64,000 nt of DNA from Paenibacillus sp. LS1 (GTDB lineage: Bacteria > Bacillota > Bacilli > Paenibacillales > Paenibacillaceae), in contig NZ_JAPDOE010000004.1 of NCBI RefSeq assembly GCF_026013365.1, positions 62,001 through 126,000 on the forward strand, given 5' to 3'. The position numbers and the translations under genes are program-made. The notes below the pieces were generated by a model. It made no database searches. It was not told the origin of the DNA and worked only from the letters and a program-made list of their open reading frames with translations. Positions 8,638 to 17,068 of the stretch are shown here, piece by piece. Within the stretch, counting starts at the first letter, position 1. Every line of letters begins with the position of its first letter.

Positions 8638-9432
8638 TTATCCACGGAGCAGAGATTCCGCACCATCCACGTAGATTCGTGTACCTGTAACATGAGAGGC
8701 TTCATCGGAAGCGAGGAATAGAACGAGGTTAGCCACTTGCTTCGACGTTCCAGGTTCACCCTTGAGCGGATGTTCATGACCCTCAGGGAATTCAACAGGG
8801 ATCTGTACTTCTTTCAGATCATCCGACGGGTAGGTGTTATCATCAATGTTGGTATCGATGGCTCCTGGGCAGACGGCGTTAACACGGATTTTATAACGAG
8901 CCAGTTCCAGTGCAGCCATCTTGGTAAACGCGGTTTGTCCCGCTTTGCTGGAAGCGTATGCAGAGAACCCGATACCTGAGAAGACCCGGTTACCGTTGAT
9001 GGAACTGGTGATAATGATGCTGCCGCCATGTTCTTTCAGATGGGGGATGGCATATTTGACGGTTGCGAAGGTTCCGCGCATATTGATCTCCATCGTCTGG
9101 TCCCAGTCCTCCATTTCCATCGTTTCAATCGGGGCCATCGTTCCGTTGATGCCAGCATTTGCAAATATGATATCCAGTTTACCCGCTTCTGCTGCAGCCT
9201 GATTAATCGCCTTCTGCACATTGTCCGGTTTGGAGATATCACATTCGATCACATACGCTTCTCCGCCAGCCTTTTCAATCGTCTGCTTCGTTTCCTCCGC
9301 ATTTTCGGGTGTACGATCCAGCATGTATACTTTGGCTCCATGCTCGGCGAAACGAATAGCGGTAGCCTGACCAATACCTGATCCACCTCCAGTTACAATC
9401 GCAACTTTACCTTCCAAACGTTGTTCAGTCAT
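8638..9432 (-). CDS. Short-chain dehydrogenase/reductase (classical SDR)
   Basis: An NAD(P)-dependent oxidoreductase of 264 aa. It shows the cofactor motif TGGGSGIG (residues about 15-22), NAG (about 92-94), the catalytic Ser in SIIITSS and the YASSK Tyr-Lys pair in FSAYASSKAG, then NAVCPGAIDT. An acidic Asp after the second strand (MLDRT) argues for NAD(H) preference. A CCTCC complement lies close upstream of the ATG at 9432. The substrate cannot be told from sequence and the neighbours give no pathway hint. It is a single-gene unit. Confidence 0.9.
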   Translation of the reverse strand: MTEQRLEGKVAIVTGGGSGIGQATAIRFAEHGAKVYMLDRTPENAEETKQTIEKAGGEAYVIECDISKPDNVQKAINQAAAEAGKLDIIFANAGINGTMAPIETMEMEDWDQTMEINMRGTFATVKYAIPHLKEHGGSIIITSSINGNRVFSGIGFSAYASSKAGQTAFTKMAALELARYKIRVNAVCPGAIDTNIDDNTYPSDDLKEVQIPVEFPEGHEHPLKGEPGTSKQVANLVLFLASDEASHVTGTRIYVDGAESLLRG

Positions 9433-9523
9433 CTCTGATCCCTCCGTATGGTTATAGATTATCGTTGTACGCTCTACTTCTACATACCCGGCTCAAGTCT
9501 GGTGAATCATATGTGTCTATATC

Positions 9524-9555
9524 AAAAGAACAGGACCGCAACGCGGCCCTGTTCT
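9524..9555 (-). terminator. Intrinsic terminator of the YqkE-like gene
   Basis: AGAACAGG-CCGC pairs across a 3-nt loop. On the minus strand the stem is followed by TTTT. Confidence 0.7.
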
Positions 9556-9633
9556 GGGAGCAGATCATCTTCATGATCTGTCTGCTGTAATATTATTTTG
9601 GCAAGAAATTACCTCAGGTCATGCCCCCGATAC

Positions 9634-9897
9634 TTACTTATGTTTCTTCCAGTCCATTGCGCTGTTATTGAGCAAATATTCGAAGTCGTTATCCCGGCGC
9701 TTTTGCTCCGCTTGGCGAGCTTCTTCTGCTTGCTGACGTTCCTGCTCTTTAAGTGCCGCCTCGGCAGCCTTTGCCTCATCTGCCTGAGCTTTCAGCTTCT
9801 CCAGCACATCACTGCTAAGCAGATCTTTAAGTGTTGTGGGTTTATCCTGTGCTACTGCTGCTTTGGGAGCAGGAGTGCGTTTTTTGGATTTTGCCAT
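9634..9897 (-). CDS. YqkE-like small protein (DUF3886)
   Basis: An 87-aa highly charged protein with an Ala/Glu/Lys/Gln-rich predicted coiled coil (about residues 33-70). The C-terminal motif NDFEYLLNNSAMDWKKHK is characteristic of the YqkE family of Bacilli. No function is established. An AAGGAG-type site lies just upstream of the ATG. It is encoded alone with its own terminator. Confidence 0.85.
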   Translation of the reverse strand: MAKSKKRTPAPKAAVAQDKPTTLKDLLSSDVLEKLKAQADEAKAAEAALKEQERQQAEEARQAEQKRRDNDFEYLLNNSAMDWKKHK

Positions 9898-10097
9898 AGG
9901 AAAATCTCCTTTCCAAACATGAATCAGGTTCCATTTATCATACAGTAGTCATAGTATATCAGGTTCCCGGAATTCATTCCATGAATCTGCGGAACAAAAG
10001 CAGGAAAACGGGGCATGCGTGACGAATGAAAACGGGTATAAAATCATATACTATTACCGATACTGCGACTATTCCCTGGAGAAAGGAGTCGTTGTTC

Positions 10098-10208
10098 GTG
10101 GAAGTAAACCGTGGTTTACTGAAAGGGCTTGCATGGGGCGTTGCCTTTAGCTGCCCGTTATGGATTGCGATTATCGGCTGGTTACGTTTGATGGGATGGA
10201 TGTATTGA
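10098..10208 (+). CDS. Putative 36-aa single-helix membrane peptide
   Basis: AAAGGAG at 10082-10088 is followed 9 nt later by a GTG that opens a 36-codon frame. The peptide has a short basic start and one hydrophobic helix (GLAWGVAFSCPLWIAIIGWL). The ribosome binding site and the terminator 70 nt downstream support translation. I know no family for it. A longer frame from 10026 lacks a ribosome binding site. Confidence 0.5.
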   Translation: MEVNRGLLKGLAWGVAFSCPLWIAIIGWLRLMGWMY

Positions 10209-10277
10209 GGATGATGCCGGAAGAGGTCCTTTTTTATAAAGTCAGTTATGTAACCGTTATCATTAAATTCAATAAAT

Positions 10278-10319
10278 AAAGCTCTGCCTTGCGACACTCG
10301 CATAGGACAGAGCTTTTGT
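10278..10319. terminator. Bidirectional terminator
   Basis: AAAGCTCTG at 10278 pairs with CAGAGCTTT ending near 10316, with T tracts on both strands. It separates the small peptide gene from the cyclophilin gene. Confidence 0.75.
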
Positions 10320-10382
10320 TTGTTTAGTAAGTCATTAACGAATCATGACTATCATTTATTATCTGTTTGGCAGAGCTGCTGG

Positions 10383-11030
10383 TTAAGGCATTTTTACTGG
10401 TTCTGGATATTCCAAACCATGGGTATCTACCGTAACTTTTTTCATGACTTGATCGGTAACTGGTTTGTCAGCTTCACCTATTTCCTGAGCTGCAATACCA
10501 TCAACAACTTCCATACCTTCTGTGACCTTGCCAAAGGTGGCATATGCGTTATCTAGGTAATCTGCGTCAGCTAGCATAATGAAGAATTGGGAGCCAGCAG
10601 AATCTAAATCATTTGTACGCGCCATGGAGATAACCCCACGCGTATGATTCAGGTGATTTTTGTGACCATTGGATGTAAATTCACCCTTAATGGTGTATCC
10701 AGGGCCTCCTGAACCGTTGCCATCCGGATCACCACCCTGAATCATGAAGCCGGGAATGACCCGGTGAAAGATCAGGCCGTCATAGAAACCCTGGTTCGCC
10801 AGTGAAATAAAATTGTTCACCGTATTGGGTGCAATTTCAGGATATAGCTCAATGACGATCTTCTGTCCATCTGCCATCTCAATGGTAGCTACCGGATTGG
10901 GACCCGTTGGTTCCACTGGAGCTGGTGTTTCCGCAGCGCCACTCGAAGGGCGTCCACAACCACTAATGACAATAAGCAGCATCGCTAGAACCAGCGAAAC
11001 CACAGTGTTTTTTTTCCACCGTAAAGACAT
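10383..11030 (-). CDS. Cyclophilin-type peptidyl-prolyl cis-trans isomerase, lipoprotein
   Basis: A 215-aa exported folding catalyst. The N-terminus is a lipoprotein signal peptide ending in VISGC, so the protein is probably lipid-anchored at Cys25 on the outer face of the membrane. A short Pro/Ala linker leads to the cyclophilin domain (about 47-200) with the conserved IFHRVIPGFMIQGGDP, GVISMART and SQFFIML blocks. The active-site Arg is in FHRVI. It is a single-gene unit. Function as a PPIase is secure by family; its clients are unknown. Confidence 0.92.
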   Translation of the reverse strand: MSLRWKKNTVVSLVLAMLLIVISGCGRPSSGAAETPAPVEPTGPNPVATIEMADGQKIVIELYPEIAPNTVNNFISLANQGFYDGLIFHRVIPGFMIQGGDPDGNGSGGPGYTIKGEFTSNGHKNHLNHTRGVISMARTNDLDSAGSQFFIMLADADYLDNAYATFGKVTEGMEVVDGIAAQEIGEADKPVTDQVMKKVTVDTHGLEYPEPVKMP

Positions 11031-11285
11031 GAAAACGTTCCTCCTTGCATCTCTGCATGATATATTATCTCCAAATCATATTTGGATATTTACCCAACTA
11101 TCATACCGTTTTTGTGGACAGGATGGCAATGCAATACATGTGTTTAAGGTGAACAAGGGATGGCCTTCGTGGAATCATGGGTGTAAAATAAGGAAAATGC
11201 TTCCGCATAGGGACGTACGGGTCTGTTCCGTTCGCTCTAATACACGACAGTCCCGGCGTCAGTAACGGAAAGGGCGTGCGGGTAT

Positions 11286-12500
11286 ATGAACTTCTCGTGG
11301 AAGCGTAACTTAGTGATATTGTGGATTGGTGTATTTTTTTGCAGCACCGCATATTCGATCTCCATTCCATTTCTACCCCTGTTTCTAAGTGCTGATCTGG
11401 GGGTTCGTGATCATCTGGAGTTATGGGCGGGACTGGCTTTTGGCATTACATTTCTTGCGAGTGCGCTCGTGTCACCGTTCTGGGGATCACTGGCTGACAA
11501 ATACGGGCGCAAGCCCATGCTCATCCGGTCAGGATACAGCCTTGCCGTATTATATTTAATCAATTATTTCGTGCAGGACCCGTATTCGCTGATTGTTGTT
11601 CGATTGTTCCAGGGCCTGCTTGCAGGGTTTGTTCCAGCGGCGATTGCCCTTGTGGGCACAAATACACCTGAAGAGAAGACAGGGTATGCACTGGGCATCA
11701 TGTCTACTGCGGGAGCTACAGGCGGTATTATCGGGCCGTTAATCGGTGGCGTGGTGAGCCACTATTATGGGAACCGGAATACATTTTTGTTTTCGGCTAT
11801 TGTAGTATTAGTCTCCGCGATCATCGCAACCTTCTGGGTAAAAGAAGAGAACTTCAACCGGAACAAGGCGCGTTCCCATGTCATGGATGACATTCGTGAA
11901 GCGAGAGCGAATCGTTTGTTTATGACGGTGCTTGGCATGATGGGCATATGTACGTTCTCCGTCATGATTCTGGAGCCACTATTGACGGTCTATGTGATGG
12001 AAATGGGCGTTCAGCCTGATCGTGCCTCACTCAGCTCGGGTATTATTTTCTCGGCGGTTGGTGTAGCGACAGTTATTATGGCGCCACGTTGGGGCAAGAT
12101 TGGTTCAAGGATTGGATACGGTAAAGTGCTGATCATTGGACTAGTTGGTGGGGCTGTAGGCAATCTTCTGCAGTTCTTTACAACTGGTTATATCGGATTT
12201 GGCATATTGCGATTTGTATATGGTTTATTCTTCGCGGCTGTATTTCCGGCGATTAACGCCATGATTGTGCAGGCTACTGCATCTAGTTTTAGAGGCAGAG
12301 CCTTTAGTTTGAATCAGTCCGCTGCCCAGATCGGGACGATGGCGGGGCCGATCATTGGTGGTGTTCTCGGCGGCTGGCTGCCGATTCGCTGGATTTTTAT
12401 CATTAACGGAGTTGCGCTGTTAATCACTGCGATTGTGGCGAAGTGGTCGGGATTGGATCACAAACTGCCCGTGGCAAGTAAGGTTTCCGCTAAGCGGTGA
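11286..12500 (+). CDS. MFS efflux transporter (DHA1, MdtG-like)
   Basis: A 404-aa protein with about 12 transmembrane segments. Motif A of drug:H+ antiporters appears as GSLADKYGRKPML after TM2 (about residues 75-90). Motif C-like glycine-rich stretches (GIMSTAGATGGIIGPLIGG) lie in TM5, as in 12-TM multidrug exporters. The start at 11286 has only a modest ribosome binding site (GAAAGGGCG). There is no adjacent regulator, so substrates and induction are open. A sugar exporter is the main alternative. Confidence 0.85.
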   Translation: MNFSWKRNLVILWIGVFFCSTAYSISIPFLPLFLSADLGVRDHLELWAGLAFGITFLASALVSPFWGSLADKYGRKPMLIRSGYSLAVLYLINYFVQDPYSLIVVRLFQGLLAGFVPAAIALVGTNTPEEKTGYALGIMSTAGATGGIIGPLIGGVVSHYYGNRNTFLFSAIVVLVSAIIATFWVKEENFNRNKARSHVMDDIREARANRLFMTVLGMMGICTFSVMILEPLLTVYVMEMGVQPDRASLSSGIIFSAVGVATVIMAPRWGKIGSRIGYGKVLIIGLVGGAVGNLLQFFTTGYIGFGILRFVYGLFFAAVFPAINAMIVQATASSFRGRAFSLNQSAAQIGTMAGPIIGGVLGGWLPIRWIFIINGVALLITAIVAKWSGLDHKLPVASKVSAKR

Positions 12501-12580
12501 AGCTGGAGCAGGCAGTAAAAACGGATATCCTTGAAGTTAAAAGGGGAGTGAGAAATAGAATAAGAATTCTATAGAAATGT

Positions 12581-12623
12581 AAAGAGAGATGGCGCTGTAA
12601 TCGTACAGTCGTCATCTCTCTTT
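12581..12623. terminator. Terminator between MFS and VOC genes
   Basis: AAAGAGAGATG at 12581 pairs with CATCTCTCTTT ending at 12623, with an inner CTGTA/TACAG stem. Confidence 0.6.
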
Positions 12624-12701
12624 GGTACATATTCAGCTAGGAGGGATTTAACGCACATGTTTATAACACGTCAAACCAGTCTGATCTTGGAAGCTTGGAG
12701 G

Positions 12702-13124
12702 TCACTTAACACGCTTGGAAATGGGGTGATCCTCATTCATTTCCAAAAGGTCCCACAAATTTCCGTATAAATCTTTAAATACAGCTACTGTTCCATAGGA
12801 TTGTTCTTGGGGATCTCTAACAAATTCGATTCCCCTAGTGACCATCTCATTATAATCTCTCCAAAAATCATCGGTGTTTAGAAACAGAAATACCCGACCA
12901 CCAGTTTGGTTACCAACAAATTGCTCTTGTTCAGGTTTAGATGCTCTGGCAAGTAAGATTGTTGTACCAACAGATCCAGGGGGAGAAACCACTACCCACC
13001 GTTTATCTTGTTCCGGTTGATATATATCTTCAACTAATGTGAAGTTCAACTTTTTTGTATAAAATTCTATTGCTTCATTATAATCTTTTACAACCAAAGC
13101 AATATGTACAATAGACTGGATCAT
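12702..13124 (-). CDS. VOC (glyoxalase-fold) family protein
   Basis: A 140-aa single VOC domain with the usual opening VHIALVVKDYNEAIEFYTKKL, mid-domain GGRVFLFLNTDDF and closing FKDLYGNLWDLLEM that supplies the metal-ligand Glu. The start is the ATG at 13124, nine bases after AAGGAG. The longer frame begins with a TTG inside that site. The gene is clearly richer in A+T than its neighbours, with AAA/AAT/ATT codons, which hints at recent acquisition. Activity (lyase, resistance thiol transferase or dioxygenase) is not predictable. Confidence 0.8.
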   Translation of the reverse strand: MIQSIVHIALVVKDYNEAIEFYTKKLNFTLVEDIYQPEQDKRWVVVSPPGSVGTTILLARASKPEQEQFVGNQTGGRVFLFLNTDDFWRDYNEMVTRGIEFVRDPQEQSYGTVAVFKDLYGNLWDLLEMNEDHPISKRVK

Positions 13125-13270
13125 ATACTCATTCTCCTTCAATACCAGTAATAACTTTTGTAATATGTATCTTTTTATAATAACGGAAGGGAACTATTAT
13201 TACTATACTGACGATCAGTGAACAAAAGCATCCGATGACGTTGGTCGAGTGATTCAAGCTATTAAACGCC

Positions 13271-13299
13271 AAAGAAACCCCTTTTTACGAGGTTTCTCT
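13271..13299 (-). terminator. Weak terminator downstream of the small acidic protein gene
   Basis: AGAAACC at about 13273 pairs with GGTTTCT at 13291. On the minus strand a short T run follows. Confidence 0.45.
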
Positions 13300-13327
13300 A
13301 AGTCTGGAATCATCATTGTCCAAGCGA

Positions 13328-13522
13328 TTATTGATCATCCGAAGAGGGTTTATGCGAAGCCTTTTCTTTAGGAATAGCATGCTCCACCGCATCACGTTGA
13401 TCCTCATCCTCAAGTGCTTCGGGGAAAGAGTCCTCAGTGAACAGTCCGAAGTCCGGGTCAATATCCCTCTCAGTCACAAGATTATCCGGTTCATGCACAT
13501 GCTTTTGGCGATCTTCCTTCAT
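13328..13522 (-). CDS. Small acidic hydrophilic protein, unknown
   Basis: A 64-aa protein with many Asp/Glu and no hydrophobic segment, probably disordered (DIDPDFGLFTEDSFPEALED). A strong GAGGAGGTG lies about 8 nt upstream of the ATG. I know no family. It sits 39 nt downstream of another disordered acidic protein gene on the same strand, and the two may be co-transcribed. Confidence 0.65.
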   Translation of the reverse strand: MKEDRQKHVHEPDNLVTERDIDPDFGLFTEDSFPEALEDEDQRDAVEHAIPKEKASHKPSSDDQ

Positions 13523-13561
13523 CGTATATGCACCTCCTCTATCAGGATGTCATCACAGCCG

Positions 13562-13933
13562 TTAGCGTCGCGGTGGAATATCATTCTCTGGTTTGGCATC
13601 CGCACCAGCACCATTAAGCAGATCGGTACCATGTAATGCATCCGGATCGGGTGCAGCAGGATCAACCGGACTGTTGGGTTGCAGAAGATCTGCATCCGGT
13701 ACGGATTCGAGCGGTGTCTCAGCCAAGCGTGAATCCAATTCCGGCTCGTCCACGGCGGTTGCGGCTACGGGTGCCGGATCCAAATCTTCCGTTACAATCC
13801 GTCTGCCGGAAACTTCGTCAAAGGTATCCATATCGCCTTCCGGAACTTCCGTCTCTGGTGGAATATCGCGGGACCTCTGATAACGGTCATAATAGCGGTC
13901 GCTCTCTTCGTTACTGATTGGTTTGTCAGACAT
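13562..13933 (-). CDS. Disordered Asp/Pro/Glu-rich protein, unknown
   Basis: The start is the ATG at 13933, 8 nt after AAAGGAAG. The GTG three codons earlier overlaps that site. The 123-aa product begins MSDKPISNEESDRYYDRYQR and continues with low-complexity Asp/Pro/Ala/Glu sequence lacking hydrophobic core residues, so it is likely intrinsically disordered. It is followed closely by the 64-aa acidic protein gene. No function can be given. Confidence 0.65.
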   Translation of the reverse strand: MSDKPISNEESDRYYDRYQRSRDIPPETEVPEGDMDTFDEVSGRRIVTEDLDPAPVAATAVDEPELDSRLAETPLESVPDADLLQPNSPVDPAAPDPDALHGTDLLNGAGADAKPENDIPPRR

Positions 13934-14055
13934 GAGTAGCACTTCCTTTCATCTCGGTTTCTCGAAAGCTTCTTACCCCGTAGTTACCCAAAGCGCTAAC
14001 GTTGTAATCTTGCACAGGTTATTATCCCCCGGGTGTTTGCTACGATATGAATGCT

Positions 14056-14217
14056 TTAGAATTTAGGGAATACATATTTGACCAAGAAGTATAAGAAACC
14101 AAAAAAGATAATGATATACGCGGCATATTTAATAAATGTGGAAGCGACCATACTTGAATCCGATTTATGCTGAACATCCTTATGTTCCACCTCAACCGTA
14201 CGATGTGGCTCATTCAT
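14056..14217 (-). CDS. 53-aa single-pass membrane protein, unknown
   Basis: AAGGAG sits 9 nt upstream of the ATG at 14217. The product has a hydrophilic N-terminal half (MNEPHRTVEVEHKDVQHKSD) and one C-terminal membrane helix (AAYIIIFFGFLYFLVKYVF). The clear ribosome binding site and the helix make it a likely real gene despite its length. I know no family. Confidence 0.65.
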   Translation of the reverse strand: MNEPHRTVEVEHKDVQHKSDSSMVASTFIKYAAYIIIFFGFLYFLVKYVFPKF

Positions 14218-14362
14218 TGGAATCATCTCCTTAGGGTGTGTGTTTGCTTTGAGGAATCATTACACCCGAAGCAACGGATTGAATCGCACACACCGTTTTT
14301 ACAGCTTTTCCTGTTTTCCCTATGTTATGATGAAGCATGAATATGTAAGGGAGGGATTTCAA

Positions 14363-14644
14363 GTGGACTGGTTCACACTGGGCAATATGATCACACGAAT
14401 CCGTATCGGGCAAAAGGCGTCCACACCCGGGTTCTCCCGTACGGTTATCCGTCGTCCGGATGGATTGTTTTGGGTAGGTGGTATTTGGTCCGGACAAGTT
14501 GTCCAGCTGCGGGATTTCCTTTTTTCTGATATTTGGACCATCTATGATGATGAAGAAACAGAGCAGTGGCTTGAATTCCGCAGTCAAGTTGAAAAGAAGG
14601 AACGTGAAATGATAGAGAACCAGTTCGAAGATCTGCGTGATTGA
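14363..14644 (+). CDS. Small conserved-looking cytoplasmic protein, unknown
   Basis: The GTG at 14363 follows AAGGGAGGG by about 7 nt and opens a 93-aa product beginning MDWFTLGNMITRIRIGQKA. It has alternating aromatic and basic residues and a Glu/Lys-rich C-terminal helix. The longer frame from 14240 has no ribosome binding site. No named domain is recognised and no signal peptide or membrane segment is seen. Divergent from the 53-aa membrane protein gene. Confidence 0.65.
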   Translation: MDWFTLGNMITRIRIGQKASTPGFSRTVIRRPDGLFWVGGIWSGQVVQLRDFLFSDIWTIYDDEETEQWLEFRSQVEKKEREMIENQFEDLRD

Positions 14645-14796
14645 TCAAATATCCTTAACAATAAAATGGAAATAAGACTATAAATCGACTTAAATGTGAA
14701 TTTCATTTTATCTCAAGAAGGTGACGTGACAAACGGTGGCGAATGATAGATGAGAGAATCTAAGATAGGGAAAATTAGAACTTTGAGGTGCTGTGA

Positions 14797-16695
14797 ATGA
14801 AAAATGTGCCCAAAGCTATCGTCATCTTATGGATGAGTGTATTGATTATTCTAAGTATGCCGCACGGGATAGTCTTTGCAACTACAGGAGAGGTTCAGCA
14901 ACCTGTATCCATTGCAGGATGGGAAGTAAAATGGGGGAACGTTGACGATCAGGGGTTCATCAGTGAAGTTAAGGGAGCAGACGAGATATGGGAAAAGCAG
15001 GGTGTCGATAAGCTAGAATATAGCAATACAGATCGATCGAGTTCCTTGTGGACTCGCCTGACCATCCCAGAATTGAGCGAGGAAAGTTCAGCCATTCGAT
15101 TTGAGAACATTAAAGGAAATCATATTGTTATCTATCTGGAGGACCGCAAGGTCTACGAGAACTACCATTACAATTATGATAATAATGCGGTGTTGCTGCC
15201 CTTATCCAATGAGAATTCAGGTGACACGCTCTATGTATGGTCGCAAAATGAGAAAGGCCGTCTGGGCATACAAGGTACCGTTCAGGCTGGACCTTATGCC
15301 ATGTTACAGGAGAAATATATTCATAACGGGCTTATTGATGTAATCTTGGGCGCGACTTTTGTCTTCACAGCGATTACGATGCTGAGTTGCACGTTCTTCC
15401 TGGGCAAATTCCATAAGGGATTATGGATCTCGCTATGCATCGTGATGGGCTCCATCGGCACGATGATCATCACATACTCGCAATTTTTGTATACATTCTA
15501 TCAGGTGTATGGTGACCTGTATTCGGTAGTATTTGATCTGGCGATGCTGCTGGGCATGCCGGCGCTCTGTTATTTCTTTGAACAGATTATCGGGCCAGGA
15601 CTGCATGGGATCTTCACCAAATTAAGAAAAATACTATTCATATATTCAGTTGTCGCTGTGTTCTCTCTATTTATCTATGTTACTTCAGGCGGGCAATGGG
15701 AGTTCCTCTATAATCTGCTCGTACAGCGTGTGGTTGGTATGGTGCTGGTCATCCTACTGACAATCCTGTTGGTGGGGACCATCGCCAAAGCGCTACAACG
15801 AAACCGGGAAGCGATACTGCTTGCGACAGGATTCGGTACATTTGCCTTGATCAGTGTGGCTGAATTGTTGTGGTACTATCAACGGAGTGGTTCGTATCAT
15901 CTGTTATGGTGGAAATGGTCGATGGTCGCATTTGTGATCTCATTGATTGCCATTCTCGGAAGTCGTTTTGCTGAAAAACACACCAAAGTGCTGGAGTACT
16001 CCAAGGAACTGGAGTTGTTCAACAATGAGTTACAGCGATCCGAAAAGATGGAGATTATTAGCGAACTGGCTGCTTCTGTTGCCCATGAAGTACGTAATCC
16101 GCTTCAGGTGACAAGAGGGTTCCTGCAACTCATGACAGAACAGGAAGACAACAAAAATAAAGGGTATGTGCGAATTGCATTGGAGGAACTTGATCGGGCT
16201 TCCGGCATCATTACGGACTTTCTTACCTTTGCCAAACCTGAGTTTGACCATATTATCTCGCTGAATATCTCAGATGAGTTCAATCATATCGAAGGCATCC
16301 TTGTACCCATGGCTAATCTGGAAGGTGGCAAAATCACAACCGATATTCCGCCAGATCTATATATTCGGGGCAATTCTTCGAAATTCAAACAGGCCTTTAT
16401 CAATATTATCAAGAACAGTATTGAAGCTCTGCAGGGACAGGGCCAGATTGATATCTGGGCGTATAAGCAGGATGGAATGATTAAGGTGCATGTCAGGGAT
16501 AACGGAGAAGGGATGGATGAGGAAGCACTCTCCCGGTTGGGCGAGCCTTATTTCTCCAATAAAATCAAAGGCACAGGTCTGGGCATGATGGTGACTTTCC
16601 GCATTGTTGAAGCGATGCAAGGACAGATTAGCTTTACAAGCACCAAAGGGGTAGGAACAGAAGCGGTTGTATCTTTTACCGAGTTCGTCGAATGA
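14797..16695 (+). CDS. Orphan membrane sensor histidine kinase (7TM sensor, KinB-like H-box)
   Basis: A 632-aa kinase with no response regulator beside it. A signal peptide (about 1-29) leads to an extracellular beta-rich domain (about 35-175), about seven membrane helices (180-395), then a cytoplasmic coiled linker. The phosphoacceptor is His430 in VAHEVRNPLQVTRGFLQLM, very like the sporulation kinases KinA-E. The HATPase domain has NIIKNSIEAL (N box), DNGEGMDEE (G1) and GTGLGMMVTF (G2). The overall plan resembles 7TMR-DISM sensors. Signalling into the Spo0F/Spo0A phosphorelay is a reasonable inference for an orphan kinase with this H-box. Its ligand is unknown. It converges on the peptide/prenyl-synthase pair. 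Confidence 0.88.
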   Translation: MKNVPKAIVILWMSVLIILSMPHGIVFATTGEVQQPVSIAGWEVKWGNVDDQGFISEVKGADEIWEKQGVDKLEYSNTDRSSSLWTRLTIPELSEESSAIRFENIKGNHIVIYLEDRKVYENYHYNYDNNAVLLPLSNENSGDTLYVWSQNEKGRLGIQGTVQAGPYAMLQEKYIHNGLIDVILGATFVFTAITMLSCTFFLGKFHKGLWISLCIVMGSIGTMIITYSQFLYTFYQVYGDLYSVVFDLAMLLGMPALCYFFEQIIGPGLHGIFTKLRKILFIYSVVAVFSLFIYVTSGGQWEFLYNLLVQRVVGMVLVILLTILLVGTIAKALQRNREAILLATGFGTFALISVAELLWYYQRSGSYHLLWWKWSMVAFVISLIAILGSRFAEKHTKVLEYSKELELFNNELQRSEKMEIISELAASVAHEVRNPLQVTRGFLQLMTEQEDNKNKGYVRIALEELDRASGIITDFLTFAKPEFDHIISLNISDEFNHIEGILVPMANLEGGKITTDIPPDLYIRGNSSKFKQAFINIIKNSIEALQGQGQIDIWAYKQDGMIKVHVRDNGEGMDEEALSRLGEPYFSNKIKGTGLGMMVTFRIVEAMQGQISFTSTKGVGTEAVVSFTEFVE

Positions 16696-16725
16696 CGAAC
16701 TCACAGAAGATACAGCGGCTTTTTT
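16666..16725 (+). terminator. Terminator nested in the kinase 3' end
   Basis: An inner perfect stem GAGTTCGTC/GACGAACTC (16681-16702) and an outer GTTGTATCT/AGATACAGC pair span the stop codon and end in TTTTTT at 16720. The minus strand lacks a T run, so it is not a good terminator for the peptide transcript. Confidence 0.75.
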
Positions 16726-16771
16726 CGTTCCTACCCCTGATTTCTTACACTACAAGATTAGCTCGCCCGAT

Positions 16772-17014
16772 TTAACTTCTCCAAGGTCCGCAATTCACAT
16801 CATAATTTACTTTGGAAGGGTTGGGAGGGATGACAAGAACATAGTCATTCTGCTGCTCCTCAACGGTACGTACCTGAATGTGCTCCGGGATTATGATACC
16901 GAAAGCCTCACGAAGCGCCTGCTTCGGATTGGTGTGCAATTGTTGTCTGAAGTGCTCGTCTGTCCAGGCCTTTTCAATAATATCCTCATGCAACGTTTTC
17001 TCTGATACCATCAT
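16772..17014 (-). CDS. NHLP-leader RiPP precursor peptide
   Basis: The 80-aa product matches the nitrile-hydratase-alpha-like leader (NHLP) family of ribosomal peptide precursors. Visible blocks are an amphipathic start, IIEKAWTDEHFRQQL, NPKQALREAFGI and PEHIQVRTVEE, and the closing VLVIPPNP that normally marks the leader end. The remaining 14 residues SKVNYDVNCGPWRS would be the core, with one Cys and one Trp near the C-terminus. The start is placed at 17014 because AAGGGA lies 9 nt upstream; the frame could also open at 17032. It follows the polyprenyl-synthase-like gene by 54 nt on the same strand. The modification is unknown. The leader call is firm and the core boundary is inferred. Confidence 0.85.
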   Translation of the reverse strand: MMVSEKTLHEDIIEKAWTDEHFRQQLHTNPKQALREAFGIIIPEHIQVRTVEEQQNDYVLVIPPNPSKVNYDVNCGPWRS

Positions 17015-17068
17015 CGTCAACATTCCCTTCATATTTAAAATTAAACTGAACCAGCTTAGTCCTTATGC

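Noticed and set aside
13142..13327. Transposase or gene remnant between the VOC and acidic protein genes
   Set aside because: Only a short terminator-like hairpin is visible; no translated fragment resembles a transposase.
16772..17032. Bacteriocin cluster with exporter and maturation genes around the NHLP precursor
   Set aside because: No ABC exporter with peptidase domain, YcaO, lanthionine or radical SAM gene lies within the flanking kilobases; only the polyprenyl-synthase-like gene is linked.
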